A stretch of DNA of 64,000 nucleotides from CANLBN01 sp050633525 (GCA_050633525.1 JBOEGR010000020.1:99669-163668); one strand, 5' to 3'. Counted from the first letter of the stretch, positions 54,036 to 63,063 are shown. Made by a program: numbers and translations. Notes: a model not told the origin generated them from the letters alone.

Positions 54036-55286
54036 ATGACAGATTTTGATTACCAGCAGGGCCAGCTTTTTTGTGAGCAGGTTGCACTCGCTGATATTGC
54101 GACTCAATATGGTACACCTGCCTACGTTTATAGTCGGGCAGCATTTACTCGCCATTACTTAGAATACCAGCAAGCCTTGGGCGATCACCCTGGGATGATT
54201 TGCTATGCTGTTAAGGCTAACTCCAACATCGCTGTACTCAATGTATTGGCTCGATTAGGCGCAGGTTTTGATATTGTATCTATTGGTGAGTTGGAGCGAG
54301 TGCTAAAGGCAGGGGGCGACCCTAAGCGTATCGTCTTTTCCGGTGTCGCCAAAACAGATTTAGAAATGAAGCGCGCGCTTGAAGTGGGTGTGTATTGCTT
54401 TAATGTCGAGTCGAGTGCCGAGTTGGAACGTTTAAATACAGTGGCTGCATCTATGGGTGTGATGGCGCCTGTCTCACTACGAGTGAATCCGGACGTTGAT
54501 GCTCAAACCCACCCTTATATATCAACTGGGCTTAAAGAGAATAAGTTTGGGATTGATATTGAAGAGGCAATTAATGTCTATCAGCAGGCTGCGAGCCTAT
54601 CTAATTTAGAGATAAAAGGAGTGGATTGCCATATTGGTTCTCAGCTCACAACCATCGATCCATTTTTAGATGCGCTCGATCGTGTTTTACGTTTGATTGA
54701 TCGCTTGGCTGACTGGGGGATTACCATCACCCATGTGGATTTAGGTGGTGGCCTTGGAGTGACTTATGACGATGAGCAGCCTCCAGTGATAGCAGACTAC
54801 CTAAATGAAATTAAAGCTCGTTTAGGTGGCCGCAGTGTGTCTTTGTCTTTGGAGCCGGGTCGTTCTATTGCCGCCAATGCGGGTGTTTTACTGACTAAGG
54901 TTGAATACCTTAAGCCAACACCCCACAAAAATTTTGCCATTATTGATGCCGGTATGAATGACAATATTCGTCCTTCTCTGTATCAAGCTTGGCAAAACGT
55001 ACTCCCTCTCAAAGCCAGCAGTGATGCTGAGCCAATGGAGTGGGATTTAGTTGGGCCTGTATGTGAAACCGGCGACTTTCTTGCGAAGGATCGTCAATTG
55101 GCGCTAGAGCAAGGTGACTGCCTTGCGCTGATGTCAGCGGGAGCTTATGGCTTTACTATGAGTTCTAATTACAATAGTCGTGGCCGTGCTGTAGAAATTA
55201 TGGTCGATGGAACACAAGTACATGTGATTCGCGACCGAGAAACAGTTGACGACCTTTTACGAGGCGAGCACCTTTTGAAGGATTGA
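54036..55286 (+). CDS. lysA: Diaminopimelate decarboxylase LysA
   Basis: The 416-residue alanine-racemase-fold enzyme has the PLP lysine K60 in CYAVKANSN, the HIGSQL motif (about 205-210), DLGGGLGV and a C-terminal catalytic VGPVCETGDF. It converts meso-diaminopimelate to lysine. It is in the lptM-lysA-dapF-DUF484-xerC series. Confidence 0.96.
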   Translation: MTDFDYQQGQLFCEQVALADIATQYGTPAYVYSRAAFTRHYLEYQQALGDHPGMICYAVKANSNIAVLNVLARLGAGFDIVSIGELERVLKAGGDPKRIVFSGVAKTDLEMKRALEVGVYCFNVESSAELERLNTVAASMGVMAPVSLRVNPDVDAQTHPYISTGLKENKFGIDIEEAINVYQQAASLSNLEIKGVDCHIGSQLTTIDPFLDALDRVLRLIDRLADWGITITHVDLGGGLGVTYDDEQPPVIADYLNEIKARLGGRSVSLSLEPGRSIAANAGVLLTKVEYLKPTPHKNFAIIDAGMNDNIRPSLYQAWQNVLPLKASSDAEPMEWDLVGPVCETGDFLAKDRQLALEQGDCLALMSAGAYGFTMSSNYNSRGRAVEIMVDGTQVHVIRDRETVDDLLRGEHLLKD

Positions 55287-55436
55287 TTGCCGATTAAAAG
55301 GCAGTGCTTTATATTGATAATATTGACAGAGCCAAGGTCATTATAGGCCAAGCACTTTATGCTTGGCCAATAGATTATGCAGGATCAATAGCTGAGAGTA
55401 GTTCAGGCTAAAACAGTTTTTAAGAGATACACCATT

Positions 55437-56273
55437 ATGCGCCTCCGCTTTACCAAAATGCACGGCCTTGGCAATGACTTTATTGTTATCGATGCCATTA
55501 ATCAGCGTGTATCCCTCAGTACTGATCAAGTGAAGCAGCTAGCGGATCGCCGTTTTGGTGTGGGCTGTGATCAGGTGTTGATTGTCGAACCCCCACAAGA
55601 CCCCGAAGTTGACTTTAACTACCGCATTTTTAATCACGATGGTTCAGAAGTTGAAAATTGTGGTAACGGTGCAAGGTGTTTTGCAAAATTTGTTCGTGAC
55701 CGTAAGCTTACGGGTAAGTCGACTATTGTGGTTGAAACGTGCTGCGGTCGAATGATATTAAAAGTGCGAGAAAACGGTGATATTACGGTTGATATGGGTA
55801 TCCCAGAGCTTAGCCCCCCCGCCATTCCTTTTGCTGCCGATTCGCAACAAGTAAGCTATACCTTGCCTTTATCTAATACCGATTTAGATATTAGCGCCGT
55901 ATCCATGGGTAATCCACACGCGGTTACTTTGGTGGATAGTGTCAGTAGGGCGCCAGTGCTAGAATGGGGTCCAGAAGTAGAGGCGCATACCCATTTCCCA
56001 AAAAAGGTGAATGCTGGTTTTATGAGTATTCGCTCGCGACATGAAATAGATTTGCGTGTATACGAGCGCGGCGTGGGCGAAACGCTCGCGTGTGGTACGG
56101 GTGCTTGTGCAGCTGTTGTAGCAGGAAGGTTACGAGACTTGTTAGATGATAAAGTAGCAGTCAACTTACCTGGCGGTCGTTTACATATAGAATGGGCTGG
56201 AGAAGGTCATTCGGTTATGATGACAGGACCTGCTACTAATGTCTTTCATGGGCAAGTTAAGTTGGCTAGATAA
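55437..56273 (+). CDS. dapF: Diaminopimelate epimerase DapF
   Basis: The 278-residue enzyme starts MRLRFTKMHGLGNDF and has the two catalytic cysteines, C75 in VENCGNGARC and C219 in LACGTGACA. It makes meso-diaminopimelate from the LL form for lysine and peptidoglycan. It is 150 bases downstream of lysA. Confidence 0.97.
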   Translation: MRLRFTKMHGLGNDFIVIDAINQRVSLSTDQVKQLADRRFGVGCDQVLIVEPPQDPEVDFNYRIFNHDGSEVENCGNGARCFAKFVRDRKLTGKSTIVVETCCGRMILKVRENGDITVDMGIPELSPPAIPFAADSQQVSYTLPLSNTDLDISAVSMGNPHAVTLVDSVSRAPVLEWGPEVEAHTHFPKKVNAGFMSIRSRHEIDLRVYERGVGETLACGTGACAAVVAGRLRDLLDDKVAVNLPGGRLHIEWAGEGHSVMMTGPATNVFHGQVKLAR

Positions 56274-56460
56274 AGGGCCGCTCTATAGCACCATATAAAA
56301 TGATATACGTCAGTAAGCTGACAAGACTGCCCGTGTTTTTAATCAGCATAGGTTTTGAATGACTATATCAAATGGATTTTATATCTATTTGATCCCACTA
56401 ACATGTTACTCGCTAATATTATATTTTTTAAACATTAGCTTTAAATAGAATAACTATATT

Positions 56461-57177
56461 ATGCCATCTTCTATTGATACCAATGACATCCCTGTGTTGA
56501 CTGCCTTGACCGATGAGCAAGTCGCTGATTACTTACGTCAACACCCAGACTTCCTCGTTGATAAGCCAGCGGTGTTAGCAGAATTAAATTTACCTCACCA
56601 TCTAGATGGTAAAGCTGTTTCATTAGTTGAACGTCAAGTGTCTATTTTGCGTGAGCGTAATATGGATATGCGCCATAGACTGAATACTTTATTGGATAAT
56701 GCGCGTAGTAATGATTTGTTGTTTGAAAAAACAAAGCGCTTAGTTTTATCTCTACTCGATACTAATCAATTAGATGATTGTTTAGATGCTTTGTTTTTTG
56801 GTTTGCAAAATGAGTTTGAGATTCACTTTGCTTCGTTATTATTAATAAATGATCAACAGAGTGCTAATGTTGTCCCTGCTAATCAACAAGCGCGAGTGGT
56901 AAGTTTACAAGAAGCCGAAGAAAATTTAGGTTCTATTATCCATAATTCTCGGGCTATTTGTGGGCAGCTTGATGACGGCGAAAAAAGTTTTATTTTTAAC
57001 CGCAACAGTCATGTTATCGGCTCAACTGCTATTACACCTTTAACCTTAGATAATAAGTTAATAGGCTTGTTGGCAATAGGTAACCGAGACCCCGATTATT
57101 ATCGTTCCAGTATGAATACATTATTTTTAAATTTTATTGGTGATATAACAAGTCGTTTACTGAGCCCTTACTTGTAA
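56461..57177 (+). CDS. DUF484 family protein (GAF-like)
   Basis: The 238-residue protein has the DUF484 start LTDEQVADYLRQHPDFLVDKP (about 15-35), a coiled stretch with VSLVERQVSILRERN, and a C-terminal GAF-like domain (about 95-235, ITPLTLDNKLIGLLAIGNRD). Function unknown; the gene is conserved between dapF and xerC in gammaproteobacteria. It is likely cytoplasmic. Confidence 0.9.
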   Translation: MPSSIDTNDIPVLTALTDEQVADYLRQHPDFLVDKPAVLAELNLPHHLDGKAVSLVERQVSILRERNMDMRHRLNTLLDNARSNDLLFEKTKRLVLSLLDTNQLDDCLDALFFGLQNEFEIHFASLLLINDQQSANVVPANQQARVVSLQEAEENLGSIIHNSRAICGQLDDGEKSFIFNRNSHVIGSTAITPLTLDNKLIGLLAIGNRDPDYYRSSMNTLFLNFIGDITSRLLSPYL

Positions 57178-57220
57178 CAATGTGCAGCTTTATAGTTTTA
57201 TATAAATGAGGCTCTATTAA

Positions 57221-58135
57221 ATGCAATCGCTGAATTTTGAAGAAGCAACTCAGCGTTACGACCTGTATCTTCGTACAGAGCGACAAGCATCCCTGCAAAC
57301 ACAAAATAACTATCGCCGCGATATTACTAAGTTACAACACTATTTCTCTAAGCCAGTTGATCTTGATACCGTTAATGCAGTTGATATTCGACAGTGCATG
57401 GCCCAGCTCCACCGTCAATCATTGAGTCCCCGTAGTTTGCAGCGTTGGCTATCTGCAATACGCAGTTTATTTGATTTCTGTATTCGCCAAGGGTGGCTAA
57501 AGAGTAATCCTTGTGAAGGTATTCGTCCTCCTAAAGACAAAAAAGCTTTACCAAAAACCTTAGATGTTGATGAGGTGAGCCAGCTACTCAATAATCAGAC
57601 AGATACTTTTTTACATTCACGAGATAGTGCAATAGCAGAGTTATTGTATTCTTCGGGTTTGCGATTGTCAGAGTTAGTGAATCTAGACTGTCATCATATT
57701 GATATGTCTGATGGCATGATGAGTGTGATAGGTAAAGGCAATAAAACAAGAATCCTGCCAGTAGGGCGTATAGCGTTGCTCTCAATAAAAAAATGGCTGG
57801 TTTGGCGAGCTCAATGTGTGAAACCCGAAGAGCAGGCCTTGTTTATTTCTCAGCATGGAAAGCGTTTGGGGCAACGCAGTGTGCAGCAGCGTTTAAAGCG
57901 TTTGGGGGTGAATCAGCAATTAGAGCAGCCATTGAACCCACATATGTTGAGGCATTCTTTTGCGAGCCATATGCTAGAGTCGAGTGGTGACTTGCGAGCA
58001 GTACAAGAATTGTTAGGTCACGCGAACATTACAACGACTCAAGTTTACACCCATTTGGACTTTCAGCATTTAGCAAAAGTCTATGATCAGGCTCATCCTA
58101 GAGCCAACAAAAAACGTTCAGATATTGATGATTAA
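57221..58135 (+). CDS. xerC: Site-specific tyrosine recombinase XerC
   Basis: The 304-residue recombinase has R148 (YSSGLRLSELVNL), K172 (GKGNKTRILP), H241-x-x-R244 (HMLRHSFASHML), H267 (LLGHANITTT) and Y276 (QVYTHLD). The N-terminal SAM-like domain covers about 8-95. With XerD it resolves chromosome dimers at dif. It follows the DUF484 gene after 43 bases. It lacks the IntI insertion seen in the integrase at 7387. Confidence 0.96.
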   Translation: MQSLNFEEATQRYDLYLRTERQASLQTQNNYRRDITKLQHYFSKPVDLDTVNAVDIRQCMAQLHRQSLSPRSLQRWLSAIRSLFDFCIRQGWLKSNPCEGIRPPKDKKALPKTLDVDEVSQLLNNQTDTFLHSRDSAIAELLYSSGLRLSELVNLDCHHIDMSDGMMSVIGKGNKTRILPVGRIALLSIKKWLVWRAQCVKPEEQALFISQHGKRLGQRSVQQRLKRLGVNQQLEQPLNPHMLRHSFASHMLESSGDLRAVQELLGHANITTTQVYTHLDFQHLAKVYDQAHPRANKKRSDIDD

Positions 58136-58167
58136 ATTATCAATCTTTACGCCTATAGATAATTTGG

Positions 58168-58398
58168 CTAAATGGGTTGACTGCCGTAGTTGCTGACGGG
58201 CTTTTTAGGTGGATCAGCTAGTACATTGGCTTCAATCACATCGATTTTGCCGCCGGAACTGAGAAATGCATCTATCTGCTGACTAAGCTCGTCTTGCTCG
58301 GCTTTCTTGAGTTTAGTGGATGATTCAAGGGCATCTATATCCACATGTATATCAGCCGCATTAACAACATCGTTAAATCCAACTTCGTTATCTGACAT
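58168..58398 (-). CDS. SutA-like RNA polymerase-associated regulator
   Basis: The 76-residue acidic protein has the SutA-family C-terminal part: QDELSQQIDAFLSSGGKIDV then ADPPKKPVSNYGSQPI. In Pseudomonas SutA, a slow-growth transcription factor, ends with a very similar ADPPKKP...YGS-P segment and lies beside amtB/glnK. The N-terminal acidic tail is shorter here than in P. aeruginosa. Assignment rests on this motif and the context. Confidence 0.75.
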   Translation of the reverse strand: MSDNEVGFNDVVNAADIHVDIDALESSTKLKKAEQDELSQQIDAFLSSGGKIDVIEANVLADPPKKPVSNYGSQPI

Positions 58399-58640
58399 AG
58401 CGCGGTACTCCTATTGTTGATTCTTAAAAACAGCTTACTGGTGAGAGCTTAGCGACTCCGCACCATAGTTATAGTTCATATAACGGCAGTGATAAAATAA
58501 TTTGCAGTTTAAACTTAGTCTGTTTTGTTATCGAGGGAAGAAGGATCGAAGAAGATAGTTATAAGAGTAAAGAGCCTTACTATCGAACAAGGGTTTGATT
58601 GATAATAAGGCTAATTGTTAGGGGTGAGATGTGATGTGTT

Positions 58641-58979
58641 TTATACGGCGTCAGTACCTGTTTCGCCGGTGCGTATACGATATATTTCATCAACTGACGT
58701 GACAAAAATTTTGCCATCGCCGATTTTACCAGTATGAGCGGCCTTGGTGATGGCTTCAACGCACTGCTCTACCATAGAGCTATCAATAACGAGTTCTAGT
58801 TTCACTTTGGGTAAAAAGTCGACAACATATTCTGCGCCTCGATAGAGCTCTGTATGCCCTTTCTGGCGACCAAAGCCCTTCACTTCGGTGACGGTCATAC
58901 CTTGCACGCCCACTTCAGAGAGTGCAGTGCGAACGTCATCAAGTTTGAACGGTTTAATAACAGCAGTTACGAGCTTCAT
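58641..58979 (-). CDS. Nitrogen regulatory PII protein, second copy
   Basis: The 112-residue PII protein has the uridylylation site Tyr51 in ELYRGAEYVVDF, an intact T-loop and the C-terminal GKIGDGKIFVTSVDEIYRIR. It differs from the upstream copy mostly between residues 58 and 80. It lies on the other side of amtB and is separated by a terminator, so it has its own promoter in 58980-59240. It could be glnB or a second glnK. Confidence 0.93.
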   Translation of the reverse strand: MKLVTAVIKPFKLDDVRTALSEVGVQGMTVTEVKGFGRQKGHTELYRGAEYVVDFLPKVKLELVIDSSMVEQCVEAITKAAHTGKIGDGKIFVTSVDEIYRIRTGETGTDAV

Positions 58980-59252
58980 AGGTTTTTCCTTTGTTCTTTT
59001 TTATTAGTGGTAGCTATTAGTGACTATTATAAATAGTGATATAAACAGCGACTATGTATCACGGTATCGCGGCTCTTTTGGTAGCCTTGATAGTGAGTAA
59101 TTTGCCTTGTGGAAACAAGCCATAACAACGCGGTACGCGGTAGTCGTACGCCTTATTTGAGGGCAAAGGATAACAGTAAATAAAGGCTATGCCTATCCCT
59201 GCTCAGTGCATTCTCATTGCACCTGAGAGATCACTTATCCTACTGACATAAA

Positions 59253-59277
59253 AAAACCCAGCCTATGGCTGGGTTTT
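59253..59277 (-). terminator. Terminator after amtB
   Basis: AAAACCCAGCC (59253-59263), loop TAT, GGCTGGGTTTT (59267-59277), with an A run at the left that is a T run in the amtB transcript. The rest of the gap 58980-59252 shows no gene. Confidence 0.92.
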
Positions 59278-59304
59278 AATTTTACGGTTTTAACTAGCGA
59301 GTTA

Positions 59305-60564
59305 TTACTTACTAGCAAATTCTGGGTACGCTTCCATACCACATTCAGAGATATCAACACCGTCGAACTCTTCTTCTTCGCTAACGCGAATACCGATAAT
59401 AGCTTTGATAATCAACCAAGCGATCAAGCTGGTGACAAATACCCAGACGAAGATGGTTAATAGGCCAACAATTTGACCACCGAAGCTAGCATCACCAAAG
59501 ATGGCAACTGCTAGTACACCGAAGATACCGACTGTACCGTGTACAGAGATTGCACCAACAGGATCGTCAATTTTCATCTTATCTAACGCTAAGATGCTGA
59601 AGACAACGATGATGCCACCGATACCACCGATAATGGTAGATACAAGCGCAGTTTGAGATGCAGGGTCAGCAGTAATAGCAACAAGACCAGCCAATGCGCC
59701 GTTAAGGGCCATAGTTAGGTCAGCTTTACCAAAGATGATGCGAGCAACAATCAAAGCAGCGATTAGGCCGCCAGCAGCAGCAGCGTTTGTATTCATAAAT
59801 ACATTAGCGACTTCGTTAGATACTGCGATGCCACCTAGTTTCAGAGTGGAGCCACCGTTAAAGCCGAACCAGCCCATCCACAGAATGAAGGTACCTAGAG
59901 TAGCTAGTGGTAAGTTTGCACCTGGGATCGCATTGATTTCACCGTTGGGGCCATATTTACCTTTACGGGCACCTAGTACGAGTACGCCTGCAAGTGCAGC
60001 AGCGGCACCAGCCATGTGAACAATACCCGAGCCAGCATAATCACTGTAATCTAATTCGAACATGCCGAATACAGAGTTGCCGCCCCAAGTCCAGCCACCC
60101 TCGATTGGGTAGATAACACCTGTCATCACAACAGCAAATAGTAAGAATGCCCACAGCTTCATACGTTCAGCAACAGCACCGGATACGATTGACATAGCCG
60201 TTGCAACGAACACAACTTGGAAGAAGAAGTCAGATGCGCCTGAATAAACAGAGTCGCCATCAAAGCCATTTTCAGCAGATGCTGCTAATGCTGCAGCAAC
60301 ATCGATACTGCCAGTGGTTTCAACGCCAGACAAGAATAAGCCGCCGCCGTACATAAAGTTATAACCACAGATCATGTACATAGTACAAGCAATCGCAAAT
60401 AGAGCGACGTTCTTGGTTAAAATCTCAGTAGTGTTTTTAGCACGGACAAGGCCCGCTTCCAGCATGGCAAAGCCTGCTGCCATCCACATTACAAGTGCGC
60501 CACAAATCAAAAAATAGAATGTGTCCATGGCGTACTGCAACTCAAAAATTTGGTTTTCCATCAT
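59305..60564 (-). CDS. amtB: Ammonium transporter AmtB
   Basis: The 419-residue protein has eleven hydrophobic helices. Landmarks are FLICGALVMWMAAGFAMLEA (about 18-37), WTWGGNSVFGM, YAGSGIVHMAGAAAALAG (with the conserved pore His), FILWMGWFGFNGGS and ISVHGTVGIFGVLAVAIF (second pore His). The start is MMENQIFELQ with no long signal peptide. It moves ammonium across the inner membrane and is blocked by PII proteins at high nitrogen. GGAGATTAATG precedes the start. It follows glnK after 58 bases. Confidence 0.95.
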   Translation of the reverse strand: MMENQIFELQYAMDTFYFLICGALVMWMAAGFAMLEAGLVRAKNTTEILTKNVALFAIACTMYMICGYNFMYGGGLFLSGVETTGSIDVAAALAASAENGFDGDSVYSGASDFFFQVVFVATAMSIVSGAVAERMKLWAFLLFAVVMTGVIYPIEGGWTWGGNSVFGMFELDYSDYAGSGIVHMAGAAAALAGVLVLGARKGKYGPNGEINAIPGANLPLATLGTFILWMGWFGFNGGSTLKLGGIAVSNEVANVFMNTNAAAAGGLIAALIVARIIFGKADLTMALNGALAGLVAITADPASQTALVSTIIGGIGGIIVVFSILALDKMKIDDPVGAISVHGTVGIFGVLAVAIFGDASFGGQIVGLLTIFVWVFVTSLIAWLIIKAIIGIRVSEEEEFDGVDISECGMEAYPEFASK

Positions 60565-60622
60565 TAATCTCCAAATGGTTATAGTTGTAGTTAGTTAATA
60601 CAAATTAAAAATTAAAGCGCTA

Positions 60623-60961
60623 TTAAAGAGCGTCTTCGCCGGTTTCGCCGGTACGAATACGAACCACTTGCTCAAGGTCAGAAACGAAGATTTTTCCGTC
60701 TCCAATCTTGCCGCTGTGAGCCGCTTTACTGACTGCTTCTAAAACGCTGTCAACTTGACCGTCGCTTACAGCAACTTCAAGTTTGGTTTTTGGAAGGAAG
60801 TCGACGACGTACTCAGCGCCTCGGTACAATTCGGTATGCCCTTTCTGACGGCCAAAGCCTTTAACTTCAGTGACAGTAATACCTTGAACCCCAATCTCCG
60901 ATAATGCCTCTCGCACAGTGTCGAGCTTGAACGGCTTGATAATCGCAGTTACTAGCTTCAT
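60623..60961 (-). CDS. glnK: Nitrogen regulatory PII protein GlnK
   Basis: The 112-residue PII protein has Tyr51 in ELYRGAEYVVDF, FGRQKGHTE and GKIGDGKIFVSDLEQVVRIR. It is immediately upstream of amtB in the classical glnK-amtB order, and AGGAGAATAATTT precedes the ATG. It senses ATP/ADP and 2-oxoglutarate and gates AmtB. Upstream sequence has NtrC and sigma-54-like elements. Confidence 0.95.
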   Translation of the reverse strand: MKLVTAIIKPFKLDTVREALSEIGVQGITVTEVKGFGRQKGHTELYRGAEYVVDFLPKTKLEVAVSDGQVDSVLEAVSKAAHSGKIGDGKIFVSDLEQVVRIRTGETGEDAL

Positions 60962-61177
60962 AAATTATTCTCCTAAAACGTTTGAACGTTCCTTTATTAT
61001 GGGAGGTAGCGATCAATAGTATTGCTACCCGTTACATGATGTTCCCTGATTATCATTTGCTTCGTCTCACATGCCGAAAGCTGTGAACGAATTCACACTG
61101 CGAATGCAGGTGGTATGCCAAGTATAAAAAAGCGATAAAAAACAGAGGTTTAAGAAAATTAAAAAGCTTTAAAGCGA

Positions 61178-61265
61178 GATGAAAGGCGTGCCAACTCTCA
61201 TTTTTGCTCTTATTTTGTGCATCCGTAACGGTGCAGCGCTGTTTGAGCGCTTTATTTTGGTGCGA
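61178..61265 (-). promoter_or_regulatory. Candidate NtrC/sigma-54 control region for glnK-amtB
   Basis: On the minus strand TTGGCACGCCTTTCATC (complement of 61178-61194) matches the -24 half of a sigma-54 promoter, but the -12 GC is missing. Further upstream TGCATCCGTAACGGTGCA (61218-61235) and a weaker TTTATTTTGGTGCG half-site (61251-61264) resemble NtrC sites. Spacing (about 50-95 bases upstream) is plausible. The rest of 60962-61491 has no supported gene; a 74-codon minus-strand frame overlaps these elements and is rejected. Confidence 0.4.
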
Positions 61266-61491
61266 GAGCATTTTCAAGGCGAGGTGCGAAGACGCGCTAC
61301 CTTAAATAGCCATGATTAAAAGTACTAAATGTTTTTTAGGAAGGGTAGGTTTTAGGTGAGGTCTTTGCCAATGTCATATGGGTTGGCGGATATTAATTGG
61401 TGGCTATACATAAATAGCTCGAAAAGTTTATGCGTACACTTTGTGTGGCGGCATTATGACTGTGGCGTTCTATACTAAGAATATCTTTAAC

Positions 61492-61713
61492 TTATTTTAT
61501 CTCTTCTTCTAAAGCTGATAACTGTTGTTCCAGTGCTGTAATTTTCTCTCTGGTACGCTGTAAGACGGCGGCTTGTGCATCGAATTCGGCACGTGAAACG
61601 ATATCCATTTTCTCGAGAACGCTGTTTAGTAGTGCTCTTAATTGTGATTGATCAGTCGCTCCCTCATTATTTTTTGTGCGCTTAAGGACTTCATCAATTA
61701 TAGCTGTAATCAT
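61492..61713 (-). CDS. ubiK: Ubiquinone biosynthesis accessory factor UbiK (YqiC/BMFP)
   Basis: The 73-residue protein has an N-terminal amphipathic helix (MITAIIDEVLKR), LRALLNSVLEKMDIVSRAEFDAQ and a C-terminal coiled coil (LQRTREKITALEQQLSALEEE), the standard BMFP pattern. UbiK helps aerobic ubiquinone synthesis. It lies divergent from the Fur-box transcription unit and between glnK and comM, as in Pseudomonas. Confidence 0.93.
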   Translation of the reverse strand: MITAIIDEVLKRTKNNEGATDQSQLRALLNSVLEKMDIVSRAEFDAQAAVLQRTREKITALEQQLSALEEEIK

Positions 61714-61790
61714 CGTTTTACCTTGGCATTGCTCTGAAATAGAAGCGTAGTGTAACAGTTGATCGACAAGTGACGAAATATTTCACCATT

Positions 61791-61812
61791 AATAATGATT
61801 ATCATTTATAAT
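61791..61812 (+). promoter_or_regulatory. Fur box overlapping a perfect -10 element
   Basis: AATAATGATTATCATTTAT (61791-61809) matches 14-15 of the 19 positions of the Fur consensus GATAATGATAATCATTATC. TATAAT (61807-61812) overlaps its right end, predicting a transcript starting near 61819-61820 that is off when iron is plentiful. The -35 (TTCACC near 61782) is weak. Confidence 0.8.
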
Positions 61813-61818
61813 CCGCGC

Positions 61819-61962
61819 CATGACCGACGAGCACAATTTTAGTGCGTTCGCACCAGTTTGGTACGACATTTTCGCTCTGGAGTAGTGCTAGTCGGACATC
61901 TTAGCAAAATTTATCTTTGTGTTAGCCCTAAGTTATTGATAATTAATAACTTAATAGTTTTT
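61819..61962 (+). ncRNA. Candidate Fur-repressed small RNA or leaderless small-ORF transcript
   Basis: The predicted start follows the Fur-box promoter directly and a terminator-like hairpin (AAGTTATT 61930-61937 with AATAACTT 61945-61952, then GTTTTT at 61957-61962) closes a unit of about 144 bases. This is the layout of RyhB/PrrF-type iron-responsive RNAs. An alternative is an ORF of 21 codons that starts with the ATG at 61820, essentially at the predicted transcript start (leaderless), ending at TAG 61883-61885. The remainder of the gap to the porin (61963-62102) carries the porin leader with GGAGAG before its ATG. Confidence 0.45.
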
Positions 61963-62102
61963 GGCCCACTTTGTGCTTTCTGCTAAGCCGTTCACATTTC
62001 AATGCTTATCTGCCTGGGGGCAAAAACGGTGTAGATGGGCTGTTCTGTAATGTGAGTAAACCTAAACTTAAAAAGTCAAACTATTCTAGAGTGGAGAGAC
62101 AC

Positions 62103-63007
62103 ATGAAAACTCTTTCAAAAACGCTATTGGCATCAGCAATGGTTGCCGCTGGTATTCTGGTTTTAACACAGCTCACGCAGTTGAGTGGTCATTAAATGGC
62201 GAATTAGCTGTCGAATGGACAGATAGCGATGCAAATGAAGATCTAGACCTAGATGTAACTACAACAGACTTAGTGTTAACTATCTCTGAGAAATTTGGTG
62301 AAGTAGATGTAGAAGGTTATATCGCCTATGAATTAGACGGCGATGATGGTCAAGGCTTAGCATCTGATGGCGCAGGTATTACATTATCTGGTGGGTTCGG
62401 TTCTGTTTTCGTTGGTGATGACGGTACAGGTGTGTTTGTTGGTGATGCTACTGATGTTCTTTATAATAACTCAGAAGCTTTCTTCGCTGACCCAACAACT
62501 AACGTGATTGACTATGGTTTACCTTTAGGTGATGATTTTTCATTAAACATCTTCTTAGATAGCACTTCGGGTGATGATGAGGAGATTGATGCTTTTGGTG
62601 CCTATGGTGCTTATTCTGTAAGTGGTCTTACGTTTGCGTTAGGTTATACTGACTTAGCTGGTGATGGTGCTTATGGTAATGCTGGCGATGATGATGATAT
62701 TTTAGATCTCTTTGTTGGTTACGAAGGTGGTCCAATTGCCGCAGGTGTTGGTTTTCAAGATCAAGATAGCGCAGATGATGAAATTATTTCAGCTTTCCTA
62801 ACTTACACTGCTGGCCCAGTTGCAATTACTCCATACTACGAAGCGCAAGATGATTTAGAAGTTGTTGCATTAAATGTTACTTATAGCTTCAGCGATAATT
62901 TCTATGTTTTCTTTGAAACGGCTGATTTTTCTGAAGAAGCAGAAGAGTTAACAGGCGATGATACAAAGTATGACAACTCTGAAGTTGGTCTAGTACTAAC
63001 ATTCTAA
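62103..63007 (+). pseudogene. Outer-membrane porin-like gene with a frameshift in the signal peptide
   Basis: ATG 62103 (GGAGAG five bases upstream) encodes a signal peptide, MKTLSKTLLASAMVAAG, but the frame ends at 62195. The mature part continues in another frame from AHAVEWSLNGELAVEW near 62171 to 63007, and ends LVLTF, as porins do. One extra T in the TTTT run at 62161-62164 restores a single 301-residue ORF with signal-peptidase site AHA/VEW. The body is acidic with DD-rich loops and alternating strands. It is either a true frameshift mutation or a base-call error. A strong terminator follows. Confidence 0.75.
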
Positions 63008-63036
63008 GTTAAGCACTGAGTTTTGCCCAAACTTTG

Positions 63037-63063
63037 AGGCGCCTTTTTAGGCGCCTTTTTTTA
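63037..63063 (+). terminator. Rho-independent terminator after the porin gene
   Basis: AGGCGCC (63037-63043), loop TTTTTA, GGCGCCT (63050-63056) and a run of T to 63063. It leads straight into the second copy of the mosaic repeat. Confidence 0.95.

Noticed and set aside
61053..61277. 74-codon minus-strand ORF upstream of glnK
   Set aside because: It overlaps the candidate NtrC/sigma-54 control elements, has low-complexity composition and no recognisable motif, although one hydrophobic stretch is visible.
61971..62195. 74-codon ORF upstream of the porin as a separate gene
   Set aside because: It starts inside the leader without a ribosome-binding site; only the part from ATG 62103, with GGAGAG before it, is a real signal peptide.
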